A stretch of DNA of 29,283 bases from NCBI GenBank assembly GCA_003427395.1, contig BFEA01000022.1, forward strand, positions 2,990,256 to 3,019,538, in the 5' to 3' direction. Of the stretch, positions 20,719-28,688 are shown piece after piece (position 1 is the stretch's first letter; each line of letters opens with the position of its first letter). This DNA is from Chara braunii (Eukaryota > Streptophyta > Charophyceae > Charales > Characeae). The position numbers and the translations under genes are program-made. Under the pieces are notes generated by a model. That model made no database searches. It saw nothing but the letters and a program-made list of their open reading frames with translations, and was not told where the DNA came from.

Positions 20719-23454
20719 CTAATCGGCCGCCGACGTGGTCCCTGCGCTGTCAGCTCCGATTCCTCCGGTTCGTCCGGTGTCGTCGTTTGCCCTTCTCCTG
20801 GCGGTGGATCCTAGGCTGTATCCTCCCATGCTGCCCTCAGGTGTTGGGGTGGTCCCGGTCTCATCACACCCCGGGGATATCTTGTCGTTCAGCCCGTCGT
20901 CATCGTCGTACTCGCTCATATGCCTATCCTCATCCTTCGGTTCCAGGTACAGCGACTCAGCTTCATCTTGTGGGGAACGTTATGTGGATAAGATGTGGGA
21001 TTTGATGATAGCGGCCAGGGAATTGGCCATGACCTCTGTCGGGCACATCTTGCCTGCGAGTGTGCTGTATGGCAAGGCGGTCATAGTGTTCCATGCTCTC
21101 CACACCAGCCCCTCGTGCAGCCTCGCTTTTTCTTCTAATTTTACAAGGAAAGGTTCAAAAGATTTGGCTGTGGCGAGTTCCTGGTCGATCTTGTTTGAGT
21201 CTTCGCGGAGGGGGGTGGGGATTCCGTAGACACCTAGGGGGGAGTCTTCGAATATGCCTTCCTTGATTGTTCTTGCCAGTGTTCGCCGGTCACCTGCGGT
21301 CGGGAAGGCGAAAGATACATCTGTGGCTACCTGCCACTCCCCGAACTTCTTTTTGTATCGGATAGGGACCAAGGGTCTGACTGGCTTGATCGTTTGGCGA
21401 TCTAAGGTAGCTTTCTCAATGACATGGGGGGGCTTGTTGTCTGCCACGTTTTGGATGGTGCAGTACTCTTTCCTGTGGCTTTTTCGGTATTCTACGTTCT
21501 GATCAAATAGGCACTTTGTCTGAGCAGCGACGATGGCGATCTCCTGTTTGAGGGATCGCTGCTCGTTGCCATTTCCTATCGTGTCCGTCGTGGACTTTCT
21601 GGGTCTCTTGACCCTGCCCTTTGAGGGCTTCTACTTCTTTGGTACCATGTCTCTGATTGGGTCCTTGTGGACCTGGGTTTCTGCACTGGAACCGGACTCT
21701 GAGCTCGAGTTGTCTCTTTCCCTCTTTTTCTCATGATATCTGAAGGCGCTGAATTCTGACAACTCACTCTGTTCTCTCAGGATGTTGTAGGTGTTCGTGG
21801 ATGTGTGGATGCCTGCTACCGGGCCTTTGCTGCTCCGGCCTGTCTTCTCCTGATGCTTCATGCATGCCATTCTGATGTCGAATTCTTTCTCCCTCTCATT
21901 TTTGGCTCTTTCCAAATATTCCTGCAGCCAGGTGATGGGGGAGTCTCCCTGTTCTTTTGGTTTGCCTACTTTGTCACTCTTGGAGGGAGATATATCCATT
22001 CCTTTGTGAGTACAGTCCTGATCTGTTGTTGGGCTGGGGTCCGAATCATTTGGGGCTGCCTGTGTGCTCTGTGTCATCGGGGGTGCTTCCGTTTTCAGTT
22101 GAGCTGTTCTTTCTTATTTTCTTTCCACCCGGTGTCTCGGTGTTCTCCTTTTGTGGGGAGGCCTGTCTCTTGAGGGAGGGGTCGGTCTGAATGGTGCGTT
22201 CCTCGATGATCTGTTTGACTCCGTCCAGGATATCGTTGTCATCCTCTCGCTTAGCGAGGGCGTCTGCAGTCTGCTGTCTGATTAAATCGAGATTTCACAA
22301 CAGGTCTTCATGTTTCTTTTCTTATTTGATCGCCCGGGAGTCTACCAACGGGTCTGAGTAGATTTTCCCTGGGATCCCTGTTATCTTCTTTGCTCCCAAG
22401 TGGTGCCATTTCCTGTCTGACGGTGGTAATATGTCTGGCTGTTTAATTGTCGGAGTTGTGTTCGTGTATGTCATTATCCACTTAGGCTCTGGGATATTGT
22501 CGTCAAAGACCCAACCGTCGTAGTCTGGGTCATTGACGAACCAGATACCTTTGGCCTCTTCAACTTCAACGAGCATGTTCTGTCTCAGTTTTTTCTGTTA
22601 AGGGAAGCGTGGGCATTTGGGATTTGTTCCCAGGTGACCTCTTTCTCTGCACCTGAAGCAGATTGGCGAAGCTTTGGTAGACACACTTACTGACGTGACG
22701 TTGTCCCCAATGAGACATTGCCACTCCTCTGGGAACATGGGGGGGTCGTCGGTCAGTATCTCCAGGATTGCTATTACAGAATCGCAGTGGGGGGCCAGGA
22801 AGTCGGGCGTGGGGAGGACCCACTATATCACTTTGTTTGTCGGGTATTCGACTTCCAACTGGTCCTTAATCAGGGGATGGCCTCTGGGTGGGATGTTGTC
22901 GAATTGTACCCAGAACTGCTCCCTAATCAACCGCTGTTTGTAGGAGGCAGCCGGTGAGACTTCAGCTCGCTGGGCTGTCTCCGGTTTCCAGCGTGACAGG
23001 GTGCAGACAGATCCATTGCAGTTCAAGGTTTCACATTTCTCCAACATGTGTGTTGCTTGGTCTGCATCTTTGAAGACCACGATCATCATAGTTCTACCCA
23101 GGCCTAGCAGGGAGAACTTGTCAACTTCTGTTTTGATGTTCTTGTGTTCCTGGATGGTTTTCACCATCCATTTCCTTTTCCCGATGGGGGAGAGTCTTGC
23201 ACCGGCGTTGGAGAAGGAGAAGATGAGTGCGTGCTTCTCGTATGTCGCGTTGGTGTCGGCGATCTTGTCTTTTGGGTACGCCCAAGCGGTCACCTCCTCA
23301 TCGGTATTGTCCTTAACGTTTTTGACCTTGATTGTGACTTTCTCTCCTTTAATTTTTGGGGCTTCCAACAGGAAACAAAGTGTCTCATGATCCACGTTGG
23401 AGCTGTTTTTGTTGCTGCTACCGTGTTGTAGCGGCGTTGGTAGTTTTGGGCCAT
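20719..23454 (-). pseudogene. LINE-C ORF1: long RNA-binding protein with CCHC knuckle
   Basis: A likely ATG at 23454 (MAQNYQRRYN) precedes a small frameshift near 23400. The reading then runs in one frame to about 22080, shifts at a run of five G on the plus strand, and continues to TAG 20719, about 910 codons in all. Internal stops are TAG 22823, TAA 22598, TAA 22322, TGA 22295, TAG 21631 and TAA 20980. Parts recognised: a DUF4283-like domain (YEKHALIFSF, EQFWVQFDNI), the knuckle CFRCRERGHLGTNPKC near 22615-22665, the block GIWFVNDPDYDGWVF, a coiled segment WLQEYLERAKNERE, and a C-terminal domain (21447-20980) with no counterpart in LINE-A. It ends in an acidic and Gly/Thr-rich tail. Confidence 0.8.
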
Positions 23455-23608
23455 GCTTGCTGTTGTTCGTTTGGTTTTTCTTACTGATTGCTGTTGCTCT
23501 TTTTGCGATGTATTTGTGTTTCGTCGGTTTGATTGTTGTGTGTTTGTTGGGGTGTTCGGTTTTTGGGTTGCTGTTTGGGGGGCGGCACTGATCGGAAGGG
23601 GGTACGAG

Positions 23609-23631
23609 TTTTTTTTTTTTTTTTTTTTCAG
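23609..23631 (+). promoter_or_regulatory. T20-CAG: possible splice acceptor or junction of LINE-C
   Basis: Twenty T are followed directly by CAG and an open reading LNQTLLFAACLRGNWSV on the plus strand. This resembles a very strong acceptor. It could equally be the poly(A) tail of another minus-strand retroelement whose body would lie above 23629. The sequence does not decide. Confidence 0.3.
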
Positions 23632-24087
23632 TTAAATCAGACGCTGCTGTTCGCAGCTTGCCTACGTGGAAATTGGTCTGTCTGCCTGGGCGTATATGGG
23701 TATGCCCAGCGCAGGAATCGGGTTAGGTTGGCGTAGGTTGGTGGCGGGGGGGGAATATTGGGGGGTTGAGGGATTACAGTTGGAATTTAGAGGTGTGTTG
23801 GGTGGTGATCATGCATTGATGCGTGGGCGTCTGGATGGGGGAGATTCGTTTTGGGATGGTGACCGGAGACGGAGTTGGGGCCGCTAGGGCTCGCTGGACA
23901 TGGGAGATCACCCGGGTCTCACTGCTGGAGCATTGTCAGGGGTTAGAGGATGGGGGGGTGGAAGTTGTGTTGTCGTAGGGTGGCTAAGGTTCGGGGGAGT
24001 AGTTGATGTGACGAAGGGTGGTTGGAGATGGAGAAAATGGGGGTGCCCGTGGCGTGCTTGGTAGGTGATTGGGGAGACGGGGGGTGA

Positions 24088-24122
<35 letters not shown>

Positions 24123-24183
24123 TAGAGGGCCTTTGGTTGGAGGTGAGGAGAAGGAGAGGGGAAGATTTTGGACAGATAGGATA
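23632..24183. other. Unassigned G-rich DNA (plus strand)
   Basis: No recognised protein or RNA. The plus strand is strongly G-rich, with many GGGG runs and the long G homopolymer listed separately. A short plus-strand open segment at 23632-23736 follows the T20-CAG site. It may be LINE-C 5' leader or host DNA. Confidence 0.5.
24091..24121 (+). repeat. 31-nt G homopolymer
   Basis: Thirty-one consecutive G within an already G-rich tract. It can form G-quadruplex structures. Homopolymers of this length are also typical sites of sequencing or assembly error. Confidence 0.9.
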
Positions 24184-24186
24184 CGA

Positions 24187-24748
24187 TTATTCAGGCACAG
24201 GGTCGCTGGTGGCAGTTCCCTTGGCTCCGTTTCTTACCTGATGTAAGTCGCTATTTGTCATCTGCTGGTGGCCGTCTTCGTTGCCGGACGGAAGATGCCT
24301 TGCTGACGTGGCTGAGTTGGCTCGCCGATGAAGGATGGCGGGCCTTTTGGATTGGGAGAGGCCGACAACGGGCCGAAAGCGCCTTGGCTGAAGGTGGGTT
24401 GCTTCTCCCTCCGAGTAGACTGCTGCCTCTTTCAGATCCTTGGCTGTCTGCGGAGACGGGGTTGGGTGCAGTTTGGATATGAACCAGTAGGCTCTTGTTG
24501 GTGGGGACTGTGTGGTGAGTAATCCCCAGTCGTCTGGTTTCCACCTGTGTGTCTCTTTTAGGAGGATCGTCCATGAGGGGGGGATGCTGTGATGGATTTC
24601 CGCTAGGTTGTTGGGCAACAAGTGACAACCCTTTAGGGTGGTGCGCATATCCTCTTCGTTAAGCCATTATTGCTGGTCCTCGGACCACATATGTTTGATC
24701 TGCCATACACCTCGTTCTACCCATGAGAGCCATCTGCGGTTTTTGGGT
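24187..24748 (-). pseudogene. LINE-D scrap: ORF2 fragment joined to non-LINE sequence
   Basis: The minus strand from 24748 to about 24470 matches part of LINE-C ORF2 (TLKGCHLLPNNLAEIHHSIPP, then KETHRWKPDDWGLL; LINE-C 17560-17290). Past about 24470 the LINE similarity stops. The same frame stays open for about 95 more codons (KDLKEAAVYSEGEA...) to a stop at 24187. A donor-like CATCAG|GTAAGA lies near 24237 on the minus strand. The foreign part is not recognised. The LINE part is also cut at its upstream side (about 24748). Confidence 0.65.
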
Positions 24749-24764
24749 CATTTTCTACTGCTTG

Positions 24765-24853
24765 TATGTTTTCATTTGGAGGCAAGATTCTCTGGCAGGG
24801 CTTTCCCTTGTTGTTCCTACCCGCTACGGACCCCAGTACTCTTCATCACCAAG
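24765..24853 (+). other. Candidate cellular exon end with GTAAGT donor, unidentified
   Basis: An open plus-strand segment ends TCACCAAG and is followed by GTAAGTTG, a close match to the donor consensus. One phase reads QDSLAGLSLVVPTRYGPQ without a stop, but another phase is open as well. Possible acceptors are at about 24765 and after GGCAG near 24790. The start is therefore uncertain. It lies on the same strand as the exon candidate at 15807 and could belong to the same interrupted gene. Confidence 0.2.
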
Positions 24854-24859
24854 GTAAGT

Positions 24860-25847
24860 TGATATTGCGTTGTCGAGCGCATCGGCCCCCGCGTGAGCGA
24901 GGGCCCTCCCGGCTATGTCACGCAGGAGTTAAAACAAACAAAATCAGAGACAACTTAGGACGATGCATAAATAATCCGGCGAACCGCCGAGGCGGTCGAG
25001 GTCGCGTCGTTCCGTCGCCGCTCTAGCCGGGTGCGCCAGCTGTACTTCCCACGGTCCCCTACGACAGGATAGGTTTTCGCGGGGCACATCTTACCTTCCC
25101 TAAGGGGCTGTCACCACCCTCAGGGTTGTATCCCTACCAAGCTACTGACCCACGTGTGAAGGCTTTTACATGCAATTGCAGAGGTAGGTCAGCCGAGGGC
25201 GTTTGCTCGCTCGCTGGAGTATAGGTACGCTTGGTTAACGCCAAGTGGACCCGAACGTTGTCCGTCCCGAGGGCGCTGATCTCCTCGGTACGAACGAACG
25301 TCGGTCGACTAGGACGGCCTCAACCAAACGTGAAACCCACAATATAATCCTAGTCCCTTTTTGATCCTCTACTCATAAAATGAATAAAATCAATACATAG
25401 ACAACATTTTGACTTGATGAGATGACCCGCCTAGGACGGCCTTGACGAACGTCGGTCGACTAGGACGGCCTACATGACCGAAAAGACAATTATACTGTCA
25501 TTCGGGGACGGGAGATCCGTCGTGAACAGCTTCTACAAGTAAATACCACTGATACCATGCAGATCAACAAGTGATCTGGTTCCTGGTCGATGTTTGAACT
25601 CTCGGTTTGACCACATTGTCGTACCGCAGGCACCGACTTGGAGGAGCGAATGACAATTTTGTTCGTCGCTTTGTCTTCCTAGGCAGTAATTACTCTTTCT
25701 GTTTCACGAATGATGGAGTATTCATCTCCAATGCCGGGTTACTTGGTATGGAAATGTTTCGTCTCCTGATACTCCGTCCTCGTCGTCCCGCTCTACGCCT
25801 TTTAGGATGTTCGATTCTCACCTTGTTCGGCTTATTTTTAAGCGATC
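24860..25847. other. Unassigned DNA with 27-bp direct repeats
   Basis: No domain or RNA gene recognised. Compact inverted repeats occur near 24882-24905 (GC-rich, about 9 bp with one mismatch) and 24979-24992 (6 bp, loop GA). A direct repeat is listed separately. A plus-strand open segment at 25607-25867 has no recognisable motif. Confidence 0.5.
25294..25471 (+). repeat. Exact 27-bp direct repeat, two copies plus a partial third
   Basis: 25294-25320 and 25445-25471 are identical over 27 bp (start ACGAACGTCGG, end CTAGGACGGCCT). A third copy of the last 12 bp lies at 25431-25442, immediately before the second full copy. The spacer between them is AT-rich, unlike the flanks. Confidence 0.9.
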
Positions 25848-26027
25848 GATTACCCCTCAATGCATAAGCATGATAGTGCTATCATCGGGGTAATCCGTAT
25901 ACTATCCATTTGGTTGGACCTATCTATGAAGATTGTGTTTTTTTTTGTTATTACCCTCGTAGAGTCCCATAATTGCGACCCTACTATAAGGACGACTCAC
26001 CACTGCACCTGACTCGAGAGGATGCGC

Positions 26028-26372
26028 TTAGCCCTGTTGGCCCTCGCAGGCCTCAGTCTCTATCCGGCCGAGTCGTGTAAACTCCTCGTTATCAAAAATC
26101 AAGGTGGAGACGCGTCCACCTAGCCAGACTCGGACCTCCCGCGTATCATAGAGAGAAGCCGCCCGTGAGGCGAGCCTCCAAACTATAGCGCGGAACGGCT
26201 GACGCATCCGAAACAGGTGCGTGGTCGTGGTGTCCTTAATCCGGATGACGTCGTAGCGCTTCCCGGATAGGGTAATTTTAACGCTCATAATGACCCGAGA
26301 AAGGCATTGGAGGTTGCTCGCGTGATGGAAGTATAAGGTATATCCATGAACTTCTTCCGGACGTCGGGCCAC
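26028..26372 (-). CDS. Hypothetical ORF with RYDVI motif, doubtful
   Basis: A 114-codon minus-strand reading frame that I do not recognise. It contains KITLSGKRYDVIRIKD, then LYDTREVRVWLGG and IFDNEEFTRLG. A weakly similar RFDVI segment occurs in another minus-strand reading around 26690-26600, and TREAVTEWL occurs at about 27060. This may be a remnant of a duplicated coding module. No start context, signal peptide or membrane segment is evident. It may be chance. Confidence 0.2.
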   Translation of the reverse strand: MARRPEEVHGYTLYFHHASNLQCLSRVIMSVKITLSGKRYDVIRIKDTTTTHLFRMRQPFRAIVWRLASRAASLYDTREVRVWLGGRVSTLIFDNEEFTRLGRIETEACEGQQG

Positions 26373-26784
26373 GTTGGCACGAACATCCGCGCGCGAGTTA
26401 GGAAAAAATCCCTGCCCATCACTGAGCAGGCCAATAAACCCAATCCAACGTGTGGGCGCTCCATCTCGAACCGGTAGTAGTCACTCCGCGCGCCGGATCA
26501 GCTCCTCGTCCATAGTATCACGGACCAACAGATATCTGGCCTGAGTAAGATCCCGCCGTCCGCTAGGCATCTGCACACCGAAAGAGCCACCTGTTAGAAG
26601 AGGCTCTCGTAAAGTTCACAAACCTCATCATAGAAAGCGATGACGTCAAAACGTTCCGAGCGAATGGTGTTAAATCTATTCGCTCGCACCCGTTTCACAT
26701 GATGAAGGAGGTTGAACGGGCCTTGCTGATCGTTCAAATGGAGTACAATATAGAGGAACATTCCTCTAACCTTAGGAATGTTCT

Positions 26785-27093
26785 CTACTCCTGGACAGTC
26801 CGAATCACGACGAGGTTCATGTCTCCGTATTCCCGTGATGGATTAGGAGGCGCAAAATCATATCGTACAATACGTTGGCCTGGTTCAATCAAGAAAATAT
26901 AGCTCCGCGGTGGTTTCCTCACGCTCCCGTCCCAGAATCGTGGCACGTCCTGTTCCAAGAAAACTTCAAGTGGGTTGTACACCAACCTTCCTTTCCGTAT
27001 CATGCCGGCGCGGGATCGTGTTGGCACCGCTAACCACTCGGTCACCGCCTCGCGTGTGCTGAACAATCGGAGGATCACCGCCTCCGCAAGCAT
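26785..27093 (-). CDS. Hypothetical ORF, doubtful
   Basis: A 102-codon minus-strand reading frame without a recognised domain. It includes FSTREAVTEWLAVPTRSRAG, VYNPLEVFLEQD and YIFLIEPGQRIVRYDF. It overlaps part of the 10-bp inverted repeat region at its end. The weak resemblance to the frame at 26028-26372 is its only support. Confidence 0.2.
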   Translation of the reverse strand: MLAEAVILRLFSTREAVTEWLAVPTRSRAGMIRKGRLVYNPLEVFLEQDVPRFWDGSVRKPPRSYIFLIEPGQRIVRYDFAPPNPSREYGDMNLVVIRTVQE

Positions 27094-27312
27094 CTGAACG
27101 ACGAAGCGGTAACTTTGTCAAAATAAATTTAGCTATACCAGTTTTCATGTTCAATTTTCATTCCCCTTCCCGGGCCGTGATTCTTGTGTCACGGTCCGGC
27201 CACGAAAGTAGTGCCTATTTGCACTTCTTTTAACACTAATCGAAGCACGAGCTGGGCTTCTTGTGGCGTCAGCCCTCCCACGCGTTGGTGGCTCCTAAAA
27301 CGGCCACCCAAC

Positions 27313-28110
27313 AGGGTACTAGATTCAGCCCCCCCTTTTCCTGAAAGTACGAGGAGGCGACTGCTCTTAGCTTCTAGACGCCCTACCCTCTAGGAAGTGG
27401 TCTGGAATACCCCTCCTCCTCGCCCGAACACATTGTTCAGGACTCAGAAGCTGGGCTGGCTCCCCCGCAACAGCATGGTATCCCCCCGCATAAGCGGTCC
27501 GCTCCGAGTCGATAACAGGGCCGGCCCCTAAGGCAACAAACCCCCGCCTCAGATGCCTCCTAGAGTGAAGAAGCCTAGACCCTCCGGTGCAGACGACTGC
27601 TCGATGCCTCCAGGCTAAGGGTTGACTTAGACGAATCAAGAAGAAAAAGAAGTGAAATACTCTTAGACGGGCATAGAGGGAAAGTGGTCGTTCGGGATAG
27701 AGTGGAAAAATCCTTGGGAAGATACTAAGGTGTTCCCTTGTCTTCTTTCCCTTCAATTTTTCCACGACTTCCGTTCTTTCGGCACCCGCGGTTCACACTT
27801 TCATTATTATTATTTTTGTTTCTCCTCTTTTCTGTCACATGCATTCGGGTTGAGTGGAAGAAAGGTAAGCATCCCCATTATTCTCTCAAACAAACAATGC
27901 TGATTCCTTCTCACATGCATATCCCAACCTACCTGCACAATCAAGAAAAGAAACAATCCAGAGATTCATCCATCCCCGAAACAAAGTCAGCCCTTTTTCC
28001 CACGTGCAGGACGTCACACTCTTACTTCACCCTTTCCCCTGAATTCAAAGCAAGGTCATGCAAGGTGTTGGTTCACGCGGGTGTGCAAAGGAAACTGAGT
28101 CACAACTGAC
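27313..28110. other. Unassigned DNA
   Basis: Nothing recognised. A minus-strand open frame at 27367-27765 and a plus-strand one at 27738-28109 have low-complexity ends and no motif. Short tight inverted repeats are at about 27425-27437 and 27494-27504. A donor-like AAAG|GTAAGC occurs near 27866, without a clear acceptor. Confidence 0.5.
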
Positions 28111-28115
28111 CTTGA

Positions 28116-28688
28116 GTGAAGTGGAGTCGGCTCACTCAAGAAAGCCAAATATTTTCTCAAGAGAAGATCGGCCGCACAACTCCCGTTGTGGCCGCTCACA
28201 AGGACGAACCACACCCTCCTTCAAGTACTACCACTGACCCCAGCGTCGCTTACCAACCAAAAGCGAGCTCGCCGCTTGAGGAGAGTGCTTCACTCTCAGA
28301 TCCCACAGCCTCAACGTTACACCTTCCACCAAAAATAGTGCCACCTCAATCCACGAAATACCAAGTGAGGTCACCACACGCCTGCCGCAATACTTGGCGG
28401 TCCCCCGCCCGTCCAACGTGCCGCAAAAAAAAAATAATAACGGCCTTAACCAGCGCTGCCGCCGTAAGAATTCGGCAGCGCTTCCGCCGTACCGCCAAGA
28501 AAACCAGTGCTGTCGTCGCAAGAATTCGGCAGCGCTTCCGCCGTACCGCCAAGAAAACCAGCGCTGCCGCCGCAAGAATCCGGCAGCGCTACCGCCCAAG
28601 GGTACAGCGACGCGGCCTCCTACTAAAGAAAATCCCTTGTCGCACGGTCCAATCCAGCTGCAGCCTTACGGCTATGGCTCCCCCATAG
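28116..28688 (+). CDS. Hypothetical Arg-rich ORF with 18-residue repeats, doubtful
   Basis: A 190-codon plus-strand frame. The first half is Ser/Pro/Thr-rich. The second half contains three copies of an 18-residue unit (IRQRFRRTAKKTSA type) encoded by the 54-bp tandem repeat. Because 54 is a multiple of three, all three forward frames stay periodic and at least one other frame is also open here. The open frame may thus be a by-product of the repeat. No homologous family recognised. If translated, the basic repeats suggest nucleic-acid binding. Confidence 0.2.
   Translation: MKWSRLTQESQIFSQEKIGRTTPVVAAHKDEPHPPSSTTTDPSVAYQPKASSPLEESASLSDPTASTLHLPPKIVPPQSTKYQVRSPHACRNTWRSPARPTCRKKKIITALTSAAAVRIRQRFRRTAKKTSAVVARIRQRFRRTAKKTSAAAARIRQRYRPRVQRRGLLLKKIPCRTVQSSCSLTAMAPP
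28451..28600 (+). repeat. 54-bp tandem repeat, 2.8 units, each with a hairpin
   Basis: Units start at 28451, 28505 and 28559. Each contains AGCGCTGCC-type sequence paired with GGCAGCGCT 13 nt later. The pairing is perfect (9 bp) in unit 1 (28452-28482) and unit 3 (28560-28590). In unit 2 two of the nine pairs would be G-T or A-C type. Confidence 0.9.

Larger units (their letters stand above)
15900..23608 (-). mobile_element. LINE-C, long but decayed L1-type non-LTR retrotransposon
   Basis: Minus-strand element with a poly(A) tail (17 T at 15900-15916), 3' UTR, ORF2 (16293-20638), ORF1 (20719-23454) and a short 5' leader. It is homologous to LINE-A in every domain but clearly a different family. 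Several in-frame stops (TAG, TAA and TGA), at least six frameshifts and an RT deletion show it is dead. The 5' end is placed at the T run starting 23609, because the insertion may lie in a T-tract. Alternatively the 5' UTR extends to about 24150. Confidence 0.85.
25848..27312. other. Hairpin-rich non-coding block
   Basis: No recognised gene. Perfect or nearly perfect inverted repeats recur. At 25848-25856 with 25887-25895 there is a 9-bp stem enclosing a second 7-bp stem at 25870-25885. Others are 26102-26108 with 26115-26121 (7 bp), 26657-26665 with 26678-26686 (9 bp), 26756-26765 with 26774-26783 (10 bp), 27175-27180 with 27189-27194 (6 bp), 27205-27214 with 27221-27230 (10 bp, one mismatch), and 27284-27292 with 27303-27312 (9 bp, one bulge). 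The stems share no sequence with one another. Confidence 0.55.

Noticed and set aside
24870-25320. Ribosomal RNA or organelle DNA insertion
   Set aside because: The sequence looked structured and GC-mixed, but I could not match any conserved rRNA, tRNA or organelle gene segment.
28228-28599. Minus-strand ORF over the 54-bp repeats
   Set aside because: It is a by-product of a repeat whose length is a multiple of three; no motif or start context.
28441-28610. CRISPR array
   Set aside because: The units are contiguous 54-bp tandem copies without unique spacers, and the context is eukaryotic.
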